From Chloroflexi bacterium 54-19 (lineage in GTDB: Bacteria > Chloroflexota > Chloroflexia > Chloroheliales > Chloroheliaceae): DNA of 64,000 bases. Position numbers and translations under genes: made by a program. The stretch is taken from positions 19,107-83,106 of the forward strand of contig MKTJ01000092.1 of NCBI GenBank assembly GCA_001898225.1, in the 5' to 3' direction. This document shows positions 16,685 through 25,640 of this stretch, one piece after another (the stretch's first letter is position 1; each line of letters starts with the position of its first letter). Below the pieces are notes generated by a model, which saw nothing but the letters and a program-made list of their open reading frames with translations, searched no databases and was not told the origin of the DNA.

Positions 16685-17224
16685 ATGTTTAACCTCAAAG
16701 TTGACAATGAAATCCGGCTCGAATTGCTGCGGGAAGACCAGGCCGGGCTTTTCTTTGCCCTGCTCGACCGCAACCGGGACTATCTCTCCCGATGGGTTCC
16801 CTGGGTGGAGCGCGTTAAATCCTCTACCGAGGCCGGGGAGCTTATAAAAGGCTGGCTGCAACAGTACACCCGCAACGACGGGCTGGTAGCAGGCATCTGG
16901 TATAAAGGCGAACTGGCCGGGATAACAAATTTGAACTATATCCACTGGCAAAACCGCTGCACCAATATTGGCTACTGGCTCGGCGAAAACTACCAGGGCC
17001 GGGGTATCGTCACGAAAGCCTGCCGCTCCCTGATTGATTACGCCTTCCGGGAAAAAGAGTTGCACCGCATCGAAATTGACCCGCCCGCCTCCAACCTGAA
17101 AAGCTGCGCCATCGCCGAACGGCTAGGGTTCCGCAAAGAAGGAATCCTGCGTAAGAAATGGTATATTGAGGGCGAATATGTCGATGGGGTTTTATATAGC
17201 TTGTTGGTGGAAGAATGGGCGTAA
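16685..17224 (+). CDS. GNAT acetyltransferase of the RimJ/RimL type
   Basis: A 179-aa N-acetyltransferase. The acetyl-CoA motif is seen in GYWLGENYQGRGIVTKA (Q/R-x-x-G-x-G), preceded by the beta strand NRCTNIGYW and followed by HRIEIDPPASNLKSCAIAERLGF, the ribosomal-protein-type signature. The closest recognised types are ribosomal-protein-serine acetyltransferases such as YdaF/RimL. The target may be a protein N-terminus or a small amine. It ends 2 bp from the stop codon of the convergent response regulator, with no terminator between them. Confidence 0.88.
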   Translation: MFNLKVDNEIRLELLREDQAGLFFALLDRNRDYLSRWVPWVERVKSSTEAGELIKGWLQQYTRNDGLVAGIWYKGELAGITNLNYIHWQNRCTNIGYWLGENYQGRGIVTKACRSLIDYAFREKELHRIEIDPPASNLKSCAIAERLGFRKEGILRKKWYIEGEYVDGVLYSLLVEEWA

Positions 17225-17226
17225 AA

Positions 17227-17613
17227 TTAGAGGATTTTGTCTATCAGGTCGAACAACTGGGTGGGGCTGAACGGTTTGGTGATAAAGTAGTCGGCCCCGG
17301 CGGCCAGGGCTTGCTCCCGGTCCTTGCTCTGGCTGTAGGCCGTCAGCATCACAATCTGGATGTCGCGGGTAGCGGGGTCGGCTTTTAGCTGCTGGCAGAC
17401 CTCGACCCCGCTCAGACCGGGCATGGCGACATCAAGCAGCACCATTTGAGGGTGCTGGCTCCGGGCGATTTGCAACGCTTCCGTCCCATCCTGCGCTTCC
17501 AGCACGAGCAGGGCCGGGTCAGCCAGCGTTTCGTGAATCAGAAAGCGCAAAGAGGCTTCGTCGTCGGCAATCAGGATTTTCGCCGTCTTGGTGCCGGACA
17601 TACCGCTCACCAT
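17227..17613 (-). CDS. Single-domain response regulator (CheY-like)
   Basis: A 128-aa receiver domain with no output domain. The acidic pocket is in LIADDEASLR, the phospho-acceptor is Asp61 in VLLDVAMPGLSG, and the conserved switch residues are in MLTAYS and the lysine of FITKPFSPTQL. Its start overlaps the end of queD by 7 bp, so it is translationally coupled to it. The cognate kinase is not adjacent; the hybrid kinase at 22990 or the kinase at 41795 are possible partners. Output by protein interaction is expected. Confidence 0.92.
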   Translation of the reverse strand: MVSGMSGTKTAKILIADDEASLRFLIHETLADPALLVLEAQDGTEALQIARSQHPQMVLLDVAMPGLSGVEVCQQLKADPATRDIQIVMLTAYSQSKDREQALAAGADYFITKPFSPTQLFDLIDKIL

Positions 17614-18101
17614 TCCTCGGAATAATAGGCCATCTGGCCGGGCTGTTCCTCGACCCCTACTTCCAGAAAATGTAAATTGGGCAGTTCAGGCCGGAGTTGG
17701 GCTGCCAACCGTCCCCGGATCCGCTTCGCCAGGTAAGCCGCCAGTTCTTCGGCGGTGGTATTCTCGACCGGCAACAGGGCCACTTCCTCAAGCGGAAAGA
17801 CATAGCGCCGTTTTTCGAAACGAGCTTCCACTTCCGTCTCGGTCTGGCGGTACTCGATTAAGGGGTTTTTCATCGCCAGCAGCATCCGGTGGTCGAGCTG
17901 GTTACACTCGTCCTTTACGACCGGCTTCAAATCACTAAAATTGTAGACATAGCGGTCCGGCCCGATGTCCCCGGCAAGTTGGACTTCCACCCGGTAATTG
18001 TGTCCATGGATAGACTCGCATTCGCTTTTGTAGGTGATAAAATGGCCCGCGCTAAAATCAAACGCTTCTTTGTAGACGCGCACCCGGTAGCTTGAAGACA
18101 T
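17607..18101 (-). CDS. queD: 6-pyruvoyl-tetrahydropterin synthase / 6-carboxytetrahydropterin synthase (QueD) family
   Basis: Zinc enzyme that converts dihydroneopterin triphosphate in the queuosine (or biopterin) pathway. Zinc ligands His20 (FSAGHF) and His32/His34 (HGHNY) are intact, the likely catalytic Cys28 lies between them, and the Asp70-His71 pair and the late ENTTAEEL glutamate are present. At 164 aa it is longer than the usual 120-140, with an inserted basic segment around residues 88-105. No queC, queE or queF is visible nearby, so the pathway assignment is inferred. It is the fourth gene of a minus-strand run and overlaps the response regulator gene. Confidence 0.87.
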   Translation of the reverse strand: MSSSYRVRVYKEAFDFSAGHFITYKSECESIHGHNYRVEVQLAGDIGPDRYVYNFSDLKPVVKDECNQLDHRMLLAMKNPLIEYRQTETEVEARFEKRRYVFPLEEVALLPVENTTAEELAAYLAKRIRGRLAAQLRPELPNLHFLEVGVEEQPGQMAYYSEEW

Positions 18102-18129
18102 AACAGGTTCCCTGGTTTTCTAGTAAAAA

Positions 18130-19449
18130 TTAAGAGGCATCCAAATACTGCCCAATGCTGATTTCTTCCGGTTCTTTTTTCTTCGGTGGCCCCGGTTCTT
18201 CCTCATCATCCACCGGTTCTTCCTCCTGCTCGGCAGGGGTGGACGGGTGGATGATCTCAGGGGCCGGAACGTTCGCCTGGGCCGCGCTCCGCCGGAGTTG
18301 ACGTTGCAATTGCCGTTTCTTTTCCAACGCAATGTCGTCGGCCCGGCTCGGCACCTTCGACTCGGCTTCGAGCGGGCTGGCCCCTAACACCAGGCGCTGG
18401 TAAAGGTATATATAGAGGTCGCGGGCCAGGGCCGTAAACGGCACCGCCACGATAGCGCCTGGCAGCCCCGCTACCTCGCTACCCATTATGATGACCAGCA
18501 TGACCACTGCCGGGTGCAACTTTGTGCTGTCCCCCGCAATTTTTGGGATAAGCAGGTTGCCCTCGATTTGCTGGATAATCATGAAGACTAACACTACTTT
18601 TAGGGCCAGGTCGACGTTGCCAAACCCGCCCGTGAAAAGGGCCACCACCACCGAGGGAATCGCCCCCAGGATAGGCCCGACAATTGGCAGGACTTCGAAC
18701 AACCCGGCGATAAAGCCAAGGAAAATGGCCGTGCTGGCGTCAAAGCTAATGATTAAAAGGCCAATCGTCACCAGCACCCCGACCGAAGCCGCCACGAACA
18801 ACTGCCCCCGGATGTAGCTGTTCAGGTCGTCCGCGACAATCCTGAGCAACCTGTAAACATCCTCGCGGAGTCTGGGATGGATAAGATTATAAAAGGTCCG
18901 CATTCCCCGCGCTTTATCTTTTAATACGAAGAAAAGCCAGAACGGGATGATAAAAATACCGACCAAAAAGCCAATCGTGCCAAAAAGCCAGCCAATCAGG
19001 CCGGTAGCCGAGCCGATAATGGCGTCGCGCACGAAGTTGACGGCGTTGGTGCTGAAATTATTGATTGAATCGGTAAAAGGCTGCTGGAAATCTTTAGGCA
19101 GGGATTGCTGGACCTCTTTGAAAGTCTGGTTCAGCCAGTTCTGGGTCTCGTTGGCATAGCTCGGCATATTGTTGATGAGGTTCTTGCTTTGCTCAACGAT
19201 GATTGGCAGCAGATAGAGGACGAAGGCGGCCCCGGCCCCGATTAAGAGGATATAGACCAGCAAAATCGCCAGGGCGCGCGGCAAAAAGCGGTTCAGGCCG
19301 TCCACCAGGGGCATCAGGACGAAAGCCAGCACCACACCGATGATAAACGGGGTGAGACCGTGCCAGGTGCGCCACAACAGCCAGCCCAGGAAAACCAGGG
19401 CTCCGCCGAGCATTATTATTCGCCAGCGATTTTGGATTTTGGGGTTCAT
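18130..19449 (-). CDS. AI-2E family transporter (PerM/YdiK-type permease)
   Basis: A 439-aa membrane protein with about eight helices. It shows the family order: two N-terminal helices, a periplasmic helical domain (about residues 75-140), then FWLFFVLKDKARGMR, a GLFEVLPIVGPILGAIPSVVVAL segment and a terminal PGAIVAVPFTALARDLYIY helix. Members export autoinducer-2 or act as Na+/H+ antiporters; which applies cannot be decided here. The C-terminal 70 residues are a charged Pro/Glu-rich cytoplasmic tail. It lies 10 bp after the methyltransferase gene in the same minus-strand run. Confidence 0.88.
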   Translation of the reverse strand: MNPKIQNRWRIIMLGGALVFLGWLLWRTWHGLTPFIIGVVLAFVLMPLVDGLNRFLPRALAILLVYILLIGAGAAFVLYLLPIIVEQSKNLINNMPSYANETQNWLNQTFKEVQQSLPKDFQQPFTDSINNFSTNAVNFVRDAIIGSATGLIGWLFGTIGFLVGIFIIPFWLFFVLKDKARGMRTFYNLIHPRLREDVYRLLRIVADDLNSYIRGQLFVAASVGVLVTIGLLIISFDASTAIFLGFIAGLFEVLPIVGPILGAIPSVVVALFTGGFGNVDLALKVVLVFMIIQQIEGNLLIPKIAGDSTKLHPAVVMLVIIMGSEVAGLPGAIVAVPFTALARDLYIYLYQRLVLGASPLEAESKVPSRADDIALEKKRQLQRQLRRSAAQANVPAPEIIHPSTPAEQEEEPVDDEEEPGPPKKKEPEEISIGQYLDAS

Positions 19450-19459
19450 ATTTAACTAC

Positions 19460-20059
19460 TCAGGCTTTACGGGTAGCAATTATCAGGCCGGAAGCCCACC
19501 CTAGCTTGGTTATAACAAAGTCCGGGTGATTTTCCAGTTTTTCGGTTAGCTCGATATAACGCGGGTCCGGCACGAAATTAGTTTCAGCCTTCGGTAGCAT
19601 ATCATCCACCAGGAAAATTCCGCCCGGTTTGACCAGGCTCAAGACTTCTTCCAGGTGAGTGAGTTTACCTGTCGCGGTATCGGCAAAGATAAAATCCAGC
19701 TTTCCCGCCATAGTTTCATCCGAGGTGACCAATTCGCCGATAAACTTCGCCGCGTCCCCCGTCACAAACGAGACCCGCGGGTCGCCACCCAGGTATTTCA
19801 TCGCAATCCGGTTGTGAGAAGCTTCTTTCTCAACCGTTACCAACCTGCTATCCGCATCCATTCCGGCCAGGAGCCAGCTTGTCGAATAGCCGACTCCCGT
19901 ACCGATTTCGAGGAAATGACCGCCCGGTTTGCTGGCCGCAAGGGTCCGCAAAAGCGCCCCGGTCTGGTCGTCGCAGGAAAGGGTAAACCCAATCGCGGTG
20001 GCTTCAGCCAGCACCTGGGCCGCCTGGGGCGGCGGGTTTAACCCTTCCTGGTCGTTCAT
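19460..20059 (-). CDS. SAM-dependent O-methyltransferase-like protein
   Basis: A class I methyltransferase of 199 aa. The SAM-binding motif I is FLEIGTGVGYSTSWLL, the acidic ribose contact is VTVEKE, and motif II is KLDFIFADTATGKL, followed by KPGGIFLVDDMLP. This arrangement matches the catechol/caffeoyl-CoA O-methyltransferase-like group, though the substrate is unknown. It starts 8 bp after argD and ends 10 bp before the AI-2E gene, so it is inside an operon. Confidence 0.88.
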   Translation of the reverse strand: MNDQEGLNPPPQAAQVLAEATAIGFTLSCDDQTGALLRTLAASKPGGHFLEIGTGVGYSTSWLLAGMDADSRLVTVEKEASHNRIAMKYLGGDPRVSFVTGDAAKFIGELVTSDETMAGKLDFIFADTATGKLTHLEEVLSLVKPGGIFLVDDMLPKAETNFVPDPRYIELTEKLENHPDFVITKLGWASGLIIATRKA

Positions 20060-20067
20060 ATATACGC

Positions 20068-21255
20068 CTAAAACTCGCCTAAGACCTGGTCGAGAATATC
20101 AATCGCCTCGTCGACGTGCGCCTCGGTGATGATAAGCGGCGGCATAAAGCGCAGGGTAGTCGGGCTGACCGCGTTAATCAGCAACCCTTCTTCGTGACAG
20201 CGGTTGACCACCTCACCCCCCACTTCGTCGCGCAAATCAATCGCCCGGAGCAGACCCAGGCCCCGCTCGGCGGTGACAATCGAATGTTTGCCCATCAGTT
20301 CGCGCAGACGGCTGCCCAGGTACTCGCCCAATTTACCGGCGTGTTCACTGATGTTATTGTTAATAACTTCGTTGAGGACCGCGATACCGGCGGCGCAGGA
20401 AACCGGGTTGCCGCCAAACGTCGAGCCGTGGTCGCCCGGTTCAAAGACCGCCGCGTGCTGTTTCGCCAGGAACCCGCCAATCGGCATGCCCCCGCCCAGA
20501 CCCTTGGCAACGCTCATAATGTCCGGCTCGACCCCATAGACCTCGTAAGCAAAAAGCTTGCCGCTCCGGCCAATCCCGGTCTGGACCTCGTCAAAAATCA
20601 GGAGCAATTTTTCTTCGTCACACCACTTGCGCAGGTCTTCCAGGTACTGTTGGGTGGCCGGGTTGACCCCGCCTTCGCCCTGGACCGGCTCAACCAGCAC
20701 CGCCACGGTTTCGGAATTGGTCGCGGCCTTGATTGCATCGATGTCGTTGTAGGGTACGTTGATGAAGCCCGCCGGGAGCGGTTTGTAAGGCTCCTGGTAG
20801 TGCGGCTTGCCGGTCGCGGCAACCATCGCCAGGGTCCGGCCATGGAAACCTTTCAGGGTGCTGATGACGGTGTAAGCGCCGCCTTTGTTTACCTTACCCC
20901 ACTTGCGGGCCAGCTTGACGGCCCCTTCGTTTGCTTCCGCACCGCTATTCCCAAAAAATACCTTATCGAAAACAGTATTTTCCACCAGAATCTTGGCTAA
21001 TTCGATTTGGGGTATAGTATAATACTGGTTAGAAGTATGAATTAACGTTGCCGCTTGCTGTTGAATAGCCGACACGACCGCCGGGTGACAGTGTCCCAGG
21101 GCGTTAACTGCCCAACCGGCCATAAAATCAAGGTATTCTCGCCCGGCTTCGTCCCAGAGACGAACACCTTCGCCACGCACCATTACGGGCTGAGGGCGCT
21201 TGATGTTAAACATCAAGTATTTCTTTTCCAGTTCCGGCCAGTTTGCAGTAATCAC
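20068..21255 (-). CDS. argD: Acetylornithine/class III aminotransferase
   Basis: PLP enzyme, most likely N-acetylornithine (or succinyl-diaminopimelate) aminotransferase in arginine biosynthesis. PLP features: FFGNSGAEANEGAVKLARKW, the FDEVQTGIGRSG aspartate, and the Schiff-base lysine in SVAKGLGGGMPIGG, followed by STFGGNPVSCAAG. I choose the GTG at 21255 (395 aa) because it sits 6 nt after AAGGAGGAAG. The frame extends 15 codons further upstream, but that start at 21300 lacks a ribosome binding site. It leads a minus-strand run that continues to 17227. No other arg genes are nearby, so a related class III activity such as ornithine or GABA aminotransferase is an alternative. Confidence 0.88.
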   Translation of the reverse strand: MITANWPELEKKYLMFNIKRPQPVMVRGEGVRLWDEAGREYLDFMAGWAVNALGHCHPAVVSAIQQQAATLIHTSNQYYTIPQIELAKILVENTVFDKVFFGNSGAEANEGAVKLARKWGKVNKGGAYTVISTLKGFHGRTLAMVAATGKPHYQEPYKPLPAGFINVPYNDIDAIKAATNSETVAVLVEPVQGEGGVNPATQQYLEDLRKWCDEEKLLLIFDEVQTGIGRSGKLFAYEVYGVEPDIMSVAKGLGGGMPIGGFLAKQHAAVFEPGDHGSTFGGNPVSCAAGIAVLNEVINNNISEHAGKLGEYLGSRLRELMGKHSIVTAERGLGLLRAIDLRDEVGGEVVNRCHEEGLLINAVSPTTLRFMPPLIITEAHVDEAIDILDQVLGEF

Positions 21256-21440
21256 GTGCCGCTTCCTCCTTATGTCAATTTTTAGCAAAACCAGGAACAA
21301 CGAAACAAAATGGGCCGCCGCCGGGTCTAAAAGGATGAAAGAAAATGAAAATACGCCGGTCGGCCCGCTCTAATTCGGCTTAATTGTATCAATTTTAGCC
21401 AAAACGGTCAACGATTGACGGTCAAAGTGAGGGTTAAACC

Positions 21441-22307
21441 ATGTTCTGTCCCAGTTGTGGCGCCGTTAACGAACGGGACGCCGAAAAATGTAGCAAATGC
21501 GGTAAACCGCTACCCCGCCTTACGCCTGCGGGTGAGCTCGAAAATATCCCGACGCCATCGGCTGCCGGGGTAAATAGCGGCGTTTCGAGCGAAACTATCC
21601 CCGGTTCGGCAGGTCCAAAAGCCGGTTCACCGGGGAGCCAGTATTCTTTTACCAGCCAACCAGACGGTTATAACTTGCCCTACCAGGGTTATACCCCGCC
21701 GCCCGGCTATGTACCCCCGCCTCCGCCCGGCTACGCGCCTTATTATAACTACAGCCTGCCGGTGGACCGGGTCGGGGTCGCCCAGGTGGAAGTCGGTTTC
21801 TGGCCGCGGCTCGGCGCTTACGTTATTGATAATATAATTACGAGTTTTATTACCGGTATAGTCTTTATCGTACCTTTAATCGCTTATAGCGCCAGCTTTT
21901 TCTCCCGGCACCAGACTGAACTCCTGCAATATTGCGACAATACGGCCTATGGCTATTCCGATACAGCCTGTCGTCAGACCCTGGAGAATATCCTGGTAAA
22001 AAGCGGTGAGTTAGGCGGGTTTGTCAGTATCGTGGTGGGATTAGTCTTTCTCGCGACGGTCCTCACTGTCCTGTATTACACCATCACGACCGCCAGGGGC
22101 GCGACCGTCGGGAAAAAAGTCTTCGGGATGCGCGTGGTCACAGCGGACGGCCAGAATATCGGCTTCGGGCGTTCGTTGTTGCGGCACACGGTTGGCTACT
22201 TCGTGAGTGGGCTGGTCTTTGGCCTCGGCTTTCTCTGGATCGGGTTCGACCCGCACAAGCAGGGCTGGCACGATAAAATCGCCGGGACGTATGTGGTCCG
22301 AAATTGA
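21441..22307 (+). CDS. Zinc-ribbon RDD-family membrane protein
   Basis: The N-terminus is a zinc ribbon with paired motifs CPSCG (residues 3-7) and CSKCG. A Gly/Ser/Pro- and Tyr-rich linker with PPGYVPPPPPGYAP follows. From about residue 115 an RDD domain begins (FWPRLGAYVIDNIITSF) with three to four transmembrane helices, the TTARGATVGKKVFGMRVV segment and the final HDKIAGTYVV, all standard for the family. Function is unknown; RDD proteins have been linked to transport or osmotic stress. ATG start. Divergent from argD. Inverted repeat follows the stop. Confidence 0.88.
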   Translation: MFCPSCGAVNERDAEKCSKCGKPLPRLTPAGELENIPTPSAAGVNSGVSSETIPGSAGPKAGSPGSQYSFTSQPDGYNLPYQGYTPPPGYVPPPPPGYAPYYNYSLPVDRVGVAQVEVGFWPRLGAYVIDNIITSFITGIVFIVPLIAYSASFFSRHQTELLQYCDNTAYGYSDTACRQTLENILVKSGELGGFVSIVVGLVFLATVLTVLYYTITTARGATVGKKVFGMRVVTADGQNIGFGRSLLRHTVGYFVSGLVFGLGFLWIGFDPHKQGWHDKIAGTYVVRN

Positions 22308-22320
22308 CGCCCTAAACAGA

Positions 22321-22348
22321 AGGCCGGGCCTGAAATACTACCCGGCCT
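22321..22348 (+). terminator. Hairpin after the RDD gene
   Basis: Perfect arms AGGCCGGG (22321-22328) and CCCGGCCT (22341-22348) around a 12-nt loop, 13 nt after the stop codon. No T run follows, so intrinsic termination is only possible, not assured. Confidence 0.45.
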
Positions 22349-22488
22349 CTGAAATATCACAGGACAGGATATTCAAAAGCTAAAATTATCACGTGATTTA
22401 ATTAAAATAAAACTCCTGGTATTTCATTTAATCCGATTTTAAAATTTTACCTGAAACCGAAATTATAATTTACGAGAGGCATTGAAAT

Positions 22489-22905
22489 ATGTATAATTAT
22501 ACTCCGGGCAATCCGAATGAACAGCAGTACCAGGCGGCTTACCGGCAAGCCGAGCGCCGAGTCCGGGCCAAACTGGGTTTCTACTGGCACCTGGCATCAT
22601 ATGTGCTGGTGAATGGACTCCTGATAGCTATATATCTGCTAACCGGGCCTCTTATTAGTGGTGGGGCTGTCTACCCCTGGTTTATCTGGCCGATGTTCGG
22701 CTGGGGAATTGGGCTGTTATTCCACTTCCTGGGGACTTTCGTTTTTAGTAACGTCTCCAGCGATGAAAACCGCCGCCGGATGATTGAGGAAGAAATGCGC
22801 CGGATGGGCGCTTATCCGCCGGGCAATATTTACTCAAGCGGAATGCCCCCGGCACCGCCAGGTGGGACTACCGGGTCCGTTGATAATAATTTACCACCTA
22901 AATAA
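22489..22905 (+). CDS. 2TM-domain protein
   Basis: A 138-aa protein with a cytoplasmic charged start (YRQAERRVRAKLGFYWHLASY) followed by two hydrophobic helices joined by a short turn (FIWPMFGWGIGLLFHFLG), the arrangement of the 2TM domain family. The C-terminus after residue 100 is a charged helix with RRRMIEEEMRRMG and a Pro/Gly-rich tail. In other bacteria this domain often joins a histidine kinase or LytTR regulator; here the next gene is a hybrid kinase 84 bp downstream. The ATG has GAGAGGC upstream and a TATAAT at 22464-22469 that could be a -10 element. Confidence 0.82.
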   Translation: MYNYTPGNPNEQQYQAAYRQAERRVRAKLGFYWHLASYVLVNGLLIAIYLLTGPLISGGAVYPWFIWPMFGWGIGLLFHFLGTFVFSNVSSDENRRRMIEEEMRRMGAYPPGNIYSSGMPPAPPGGTTGSVDNNLPPK

Positions 22906-22989
22906 TCGTTAAGAAGGTCGCCCGATACCAGCGTTTTTTACCGGCTCAGGCGCTTCTGCCAAAGTGATTTTTAGAGAAACAGGTAGAGG

Positions 22990-25467
22990 ATGTCTGCATC
23001 CAACACGACTCGTCCCCTTACTTTTAACGATAATATCCCGAATATCCTGGTCGTAGATGACCGGCGTGACATCATCAATGTCATCCAGTTCGCCCTGGAA
23101 GAACAGCCGGTCAATTTTTTTGCCGCCGAAGACGGCCAATCCGCCATGCGGCAACTCGAAACCCGCCCTTTCGACCTCCTGCTGCTGGATGCCAAGATGC
23201 CCGGCCTGAGCGGGTTCGAGGTCTGCCGGACCGTCAAAAACCATCCCCAGTGGGCCTCGACTAAAATCATCATGATAAGCGCCAGCAACGTGCCGGACGA
23301 TAAAATCAGGGCGTTCGACGCGGGCGCGGACGATTATGTCACCAAGCCGTTCCGGGTCCAGGAGCTTAAAGCCCGCGTCCAGGTAATGCTCAACCTGCGG
23401 ACTGCCGAGCGAGCCCTGACCCAGCGCAACGACCAACTTCTCGAACTTATCCGGGTTTCCGAACGGCTCAACCGCCGCTTGAACCTGGATGATACCGCCC
23501 GCGAAGTGGTGAAGTCGGCGACCAAGTTAACCCGCTCCGACAGAGGTTACTTGCCGCTCTGGGATCCTATTCACCACATGCATTATTTTGTCGCTACGGA
23601 AAACCCGGCGGAAGGTGTAGAAACGGTCATGAATACGGCCATGCCCGCCAACCGGGGCCTGGCGGCGCTGGTCCAGGAAAAAGGCCAACTGGTGATAATC
23701 CCCAATTACCAGACCTTCGAAAACCGCATTCCCGGTCTGCTGCTGGAATGTTATGAAACCGCGGGCATACCCTTGCGGGTAGGCGACCGCCATATCGGCG
23801 TGCTGGTGGTGGCCCTGGCCGACCCCGAACGCCATTTCGCCTCCGCCGACCTGGATATCCTGGCAACTCTCGCCAACCAGGCCGCCATTGCTATCGACAA
23901 CGCCCAACTCTACACCGACCTGGCCCGCGAAAGCGAAAAATATCGCCTGATTACCGAGAAGGCCAGCGACCTGATTATCAGCCTCGACGCCAATGGCAAT
24001 CTGACTTATGTCAACGAACGGTTGAAAGCGGTCCTGGGCTACGAGCCGGAAGAAGTGCTGGGCAATAAATTCGCCAACTTTCTGACCCTGGAAGGCCAGG
24101 CCACCCTCACCCAAATGATAGGGCGGCTTCTAAACCGGGTGGTGGATAATCCCGGCGGTCTTTACGAAACACAGCAAAACGAAGTGCAAGCCATTTCCAA
24201 AGCGGGCGCCCCGGTCAACCTTGAATTTAACTTTGGCTTTTTCTACCAGCCCGGCTCGCAGGGGAAAATCGCCGGTATCCAGGCTATCGGACGCGATGTG
24301 ACCGCCCGCAAACGCAGCGAGGAAAACGAACGCATGCGGATGATCGGGCAGATTGCCAGCGGGGTCGCGCACGACCTGAACAATGTCCTGGCAAACGTGC
24401 TTGGACACGCCCAACTTCTCAAAGCCGAGTCGGAAGACTCCGATGTTATCGAAACTATCGAGATTATCGAGCAGTCAGCCCTTGATGGAGCCGAAACAGT
24501 CCGGCGCATCCAGGAATTTACCGTCCAGCGCATGCAGCAAAACCTGGACGTGGTCGACTTGAACGCCGTCGTCCAGAGTACGATAGACCTGAGCCGCCCG
24601 CGCTGGCGGGACGACGCCCAGCAAAGAGGGATGCGGGTAGAGGTCGAACGCGAACTCCAAACCATCCCGCCGGTCCAGGGCAAGGCCGCCGAATTGCGGG
24701 AAGTCCTGGTCAACCTGGTTAACAACGCCATCGACGCCATGCCTGAAGGCGGCGGGAAAATCATCTTCCGCACTTATCTCGAAACACCCGAAATGGCTTG
24801 CCTGGAAGTGGCCGATACCGGCAAAGGGATGGACCCCGAAGTGCGACGCCATATTTTCGAACCTTTCTATACGACCAAAGGCGTGCGCGGGACCGGGCTG
24901 GGGCTGTCGGTCGCTTACGGTATTATTTCTCGGTTTGGTGGCAGAATCGTGGTAGATTCGAGTCCGGGGGTCGGAACGACCTTTTATATCCGGTTGCCCG
25001 TATCGAAAACCGAACAGAGCGAGGTTATCCGGCCTCGCAAAGGGGCGGGCCTTAGCCAGGAGACCAAAAAGAACACGGGCCGTATCCTGGCGATTGACGA
25101 CGAGGCCAATTTGCGGAACGTGTTGCAGCGCTCCCTGGCCCACGCCGGGTTCGCCGTAGAGGTGGCCGGTGGCGGTATCGAGGCCCTTAAAAAGCTTGAA
25201 GCGGCCAGCCAGGCCAACCCCACCAAACCGTTTGACCTGGTCTTTAGCGACCTGGGTATGCCCGATATGAGCGGGTGGGAGGTGGCAGGGGAACTCAACC
25301 GGCGCTGGCCCCAGGTGCCGCTCGTCCTGGTGACGGGCTGGGGCGACCACATCGACCAGACCAAACTCGGTTCCTACCAGATTACCGGGACCATCGCCAA
25401 GCCCTTCAATATTCACGACCTCGTTAACCTGGCCGGTAAAATTGTCGAAGGTAACAAACCGGCCTGA
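22990..25467 (+). CDS. Hybrid sensor histidine kinase/response regulator (REC-GAF-PAS-HisKA-HATPase-REC)
   Basis: An 825-aa soluble signalling protein with no transmembrane helix. Domains in order: receiver 1 (about 18-135, phospho-acceptor Asp67 in LLLLDAKMPG), GAF (about 155-305), PAS (about 318-440), dimerisation domain with phospho-acceptor His461 in VAHDLNNVLANV, HATPase (NNAIDAMP N-box, VADTGKGMD, GTGLGLS), and receiver 2 (about 697-820, Asp754 in FSDLGMPD). A kinase flanked by two receivers implies a phosphorelay with both input and output phosphorylation. The likely partner is a separate regulator, possibly the CheY-like protein at 17227. A hairpin terminator follows at 25503. Confidence 0.93.
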   Translation: MSASNTTRPLTFNDNIPNILVVDDRRDIINVIQFALEEQPVNFFAAEDGQSAMRQLETRPFDLLLLDAKMPGLSGFEVCRTVKNHPQWASTKIIMISASNVPDDKIRAFDAGADDYVTKPFRVQELKARVQVMLNLRTAERALTQRNDQLLELIRVSERLNRRLNLDDTAREVVKSATKLTRSDRGYLPLWDPIHHMHYFVATENPAEGVETVMNTAMPANRGLAALVQEKGQLVIIPNYQTFENRIPGLLLECYETAGIPLRVGDRHIGVLVVALADPERHFASADLDILATLANQAAIAIDNAQLYTDLARESEKYRLITEKASDLIISLDANGNLTYVNERLKAVLGYEPEEVLGNKFANFLTLEGQATLTQMIGRLLNRVVDNPGGLYETQQNEVQAISKAGAPVNLEFNFGFFYQPGSQGKIAGIQAIGRDVTARKRSEENERMRMIGQIASGVAHDLNNVLANVLGHAQLLKAESEDSDVIETIEIIEQSALDGAETVRRIQEFTVQRMQQNLDVVDLNAVVQSTIDLSRPRWRDDAQQRGMRVEVERELQTIPPVQGKAAELREVLVNLVNNAIDAMPEGGGKIIFRTYLETPEMACLEVADTGKGMDPEVRRHIFEPFYTTKGVRGTGLGLSVAYGIISRFGGRIVVDSSPGVGTTFYIRLPVSKTEQSEVIRPRKGAGLSQETKKNTGRILAIDDEANLRNVLQRSLAHAGFAVEVAGGGIEALKKLEAASQANPTKPFDLVFSDLGMPDMSGWEVAGELNRRWPQVPLVLVTGWGDHIDQTKLGSYQITGTIAKPFNIHDLVNLAGKIVEGNKPA

Positions 25468-25502
25468 CCTTTTTCTAAATTGCCCCGGAATTTCTGAGTC
25501 TT

Positions 25503-25528
25503 GCCCCGGCTTTCCTGGGGCCATTTTT
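25503..25528 (+). terminator. Terminator after the hybrid kinase gene
   Basis: Arms GCCCCGG and CCTGGGGC (about 25503-25521) with a short loop, followed by CATTTTTAT. It lies 36 nt after the stop codon and between convergent genes. Confidence 0.6.
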
Positions 25529-25640
25529 ATGTCCGGTAAAATAAGGTGCATGTAAAGTACGGTTCTAAAAAATAATTTTCTCGGCTTCTCTCCCTTACCT
25601 GAATACCCGGCTGAAAAGACCGTCGCGAGAATGTAGAGCA

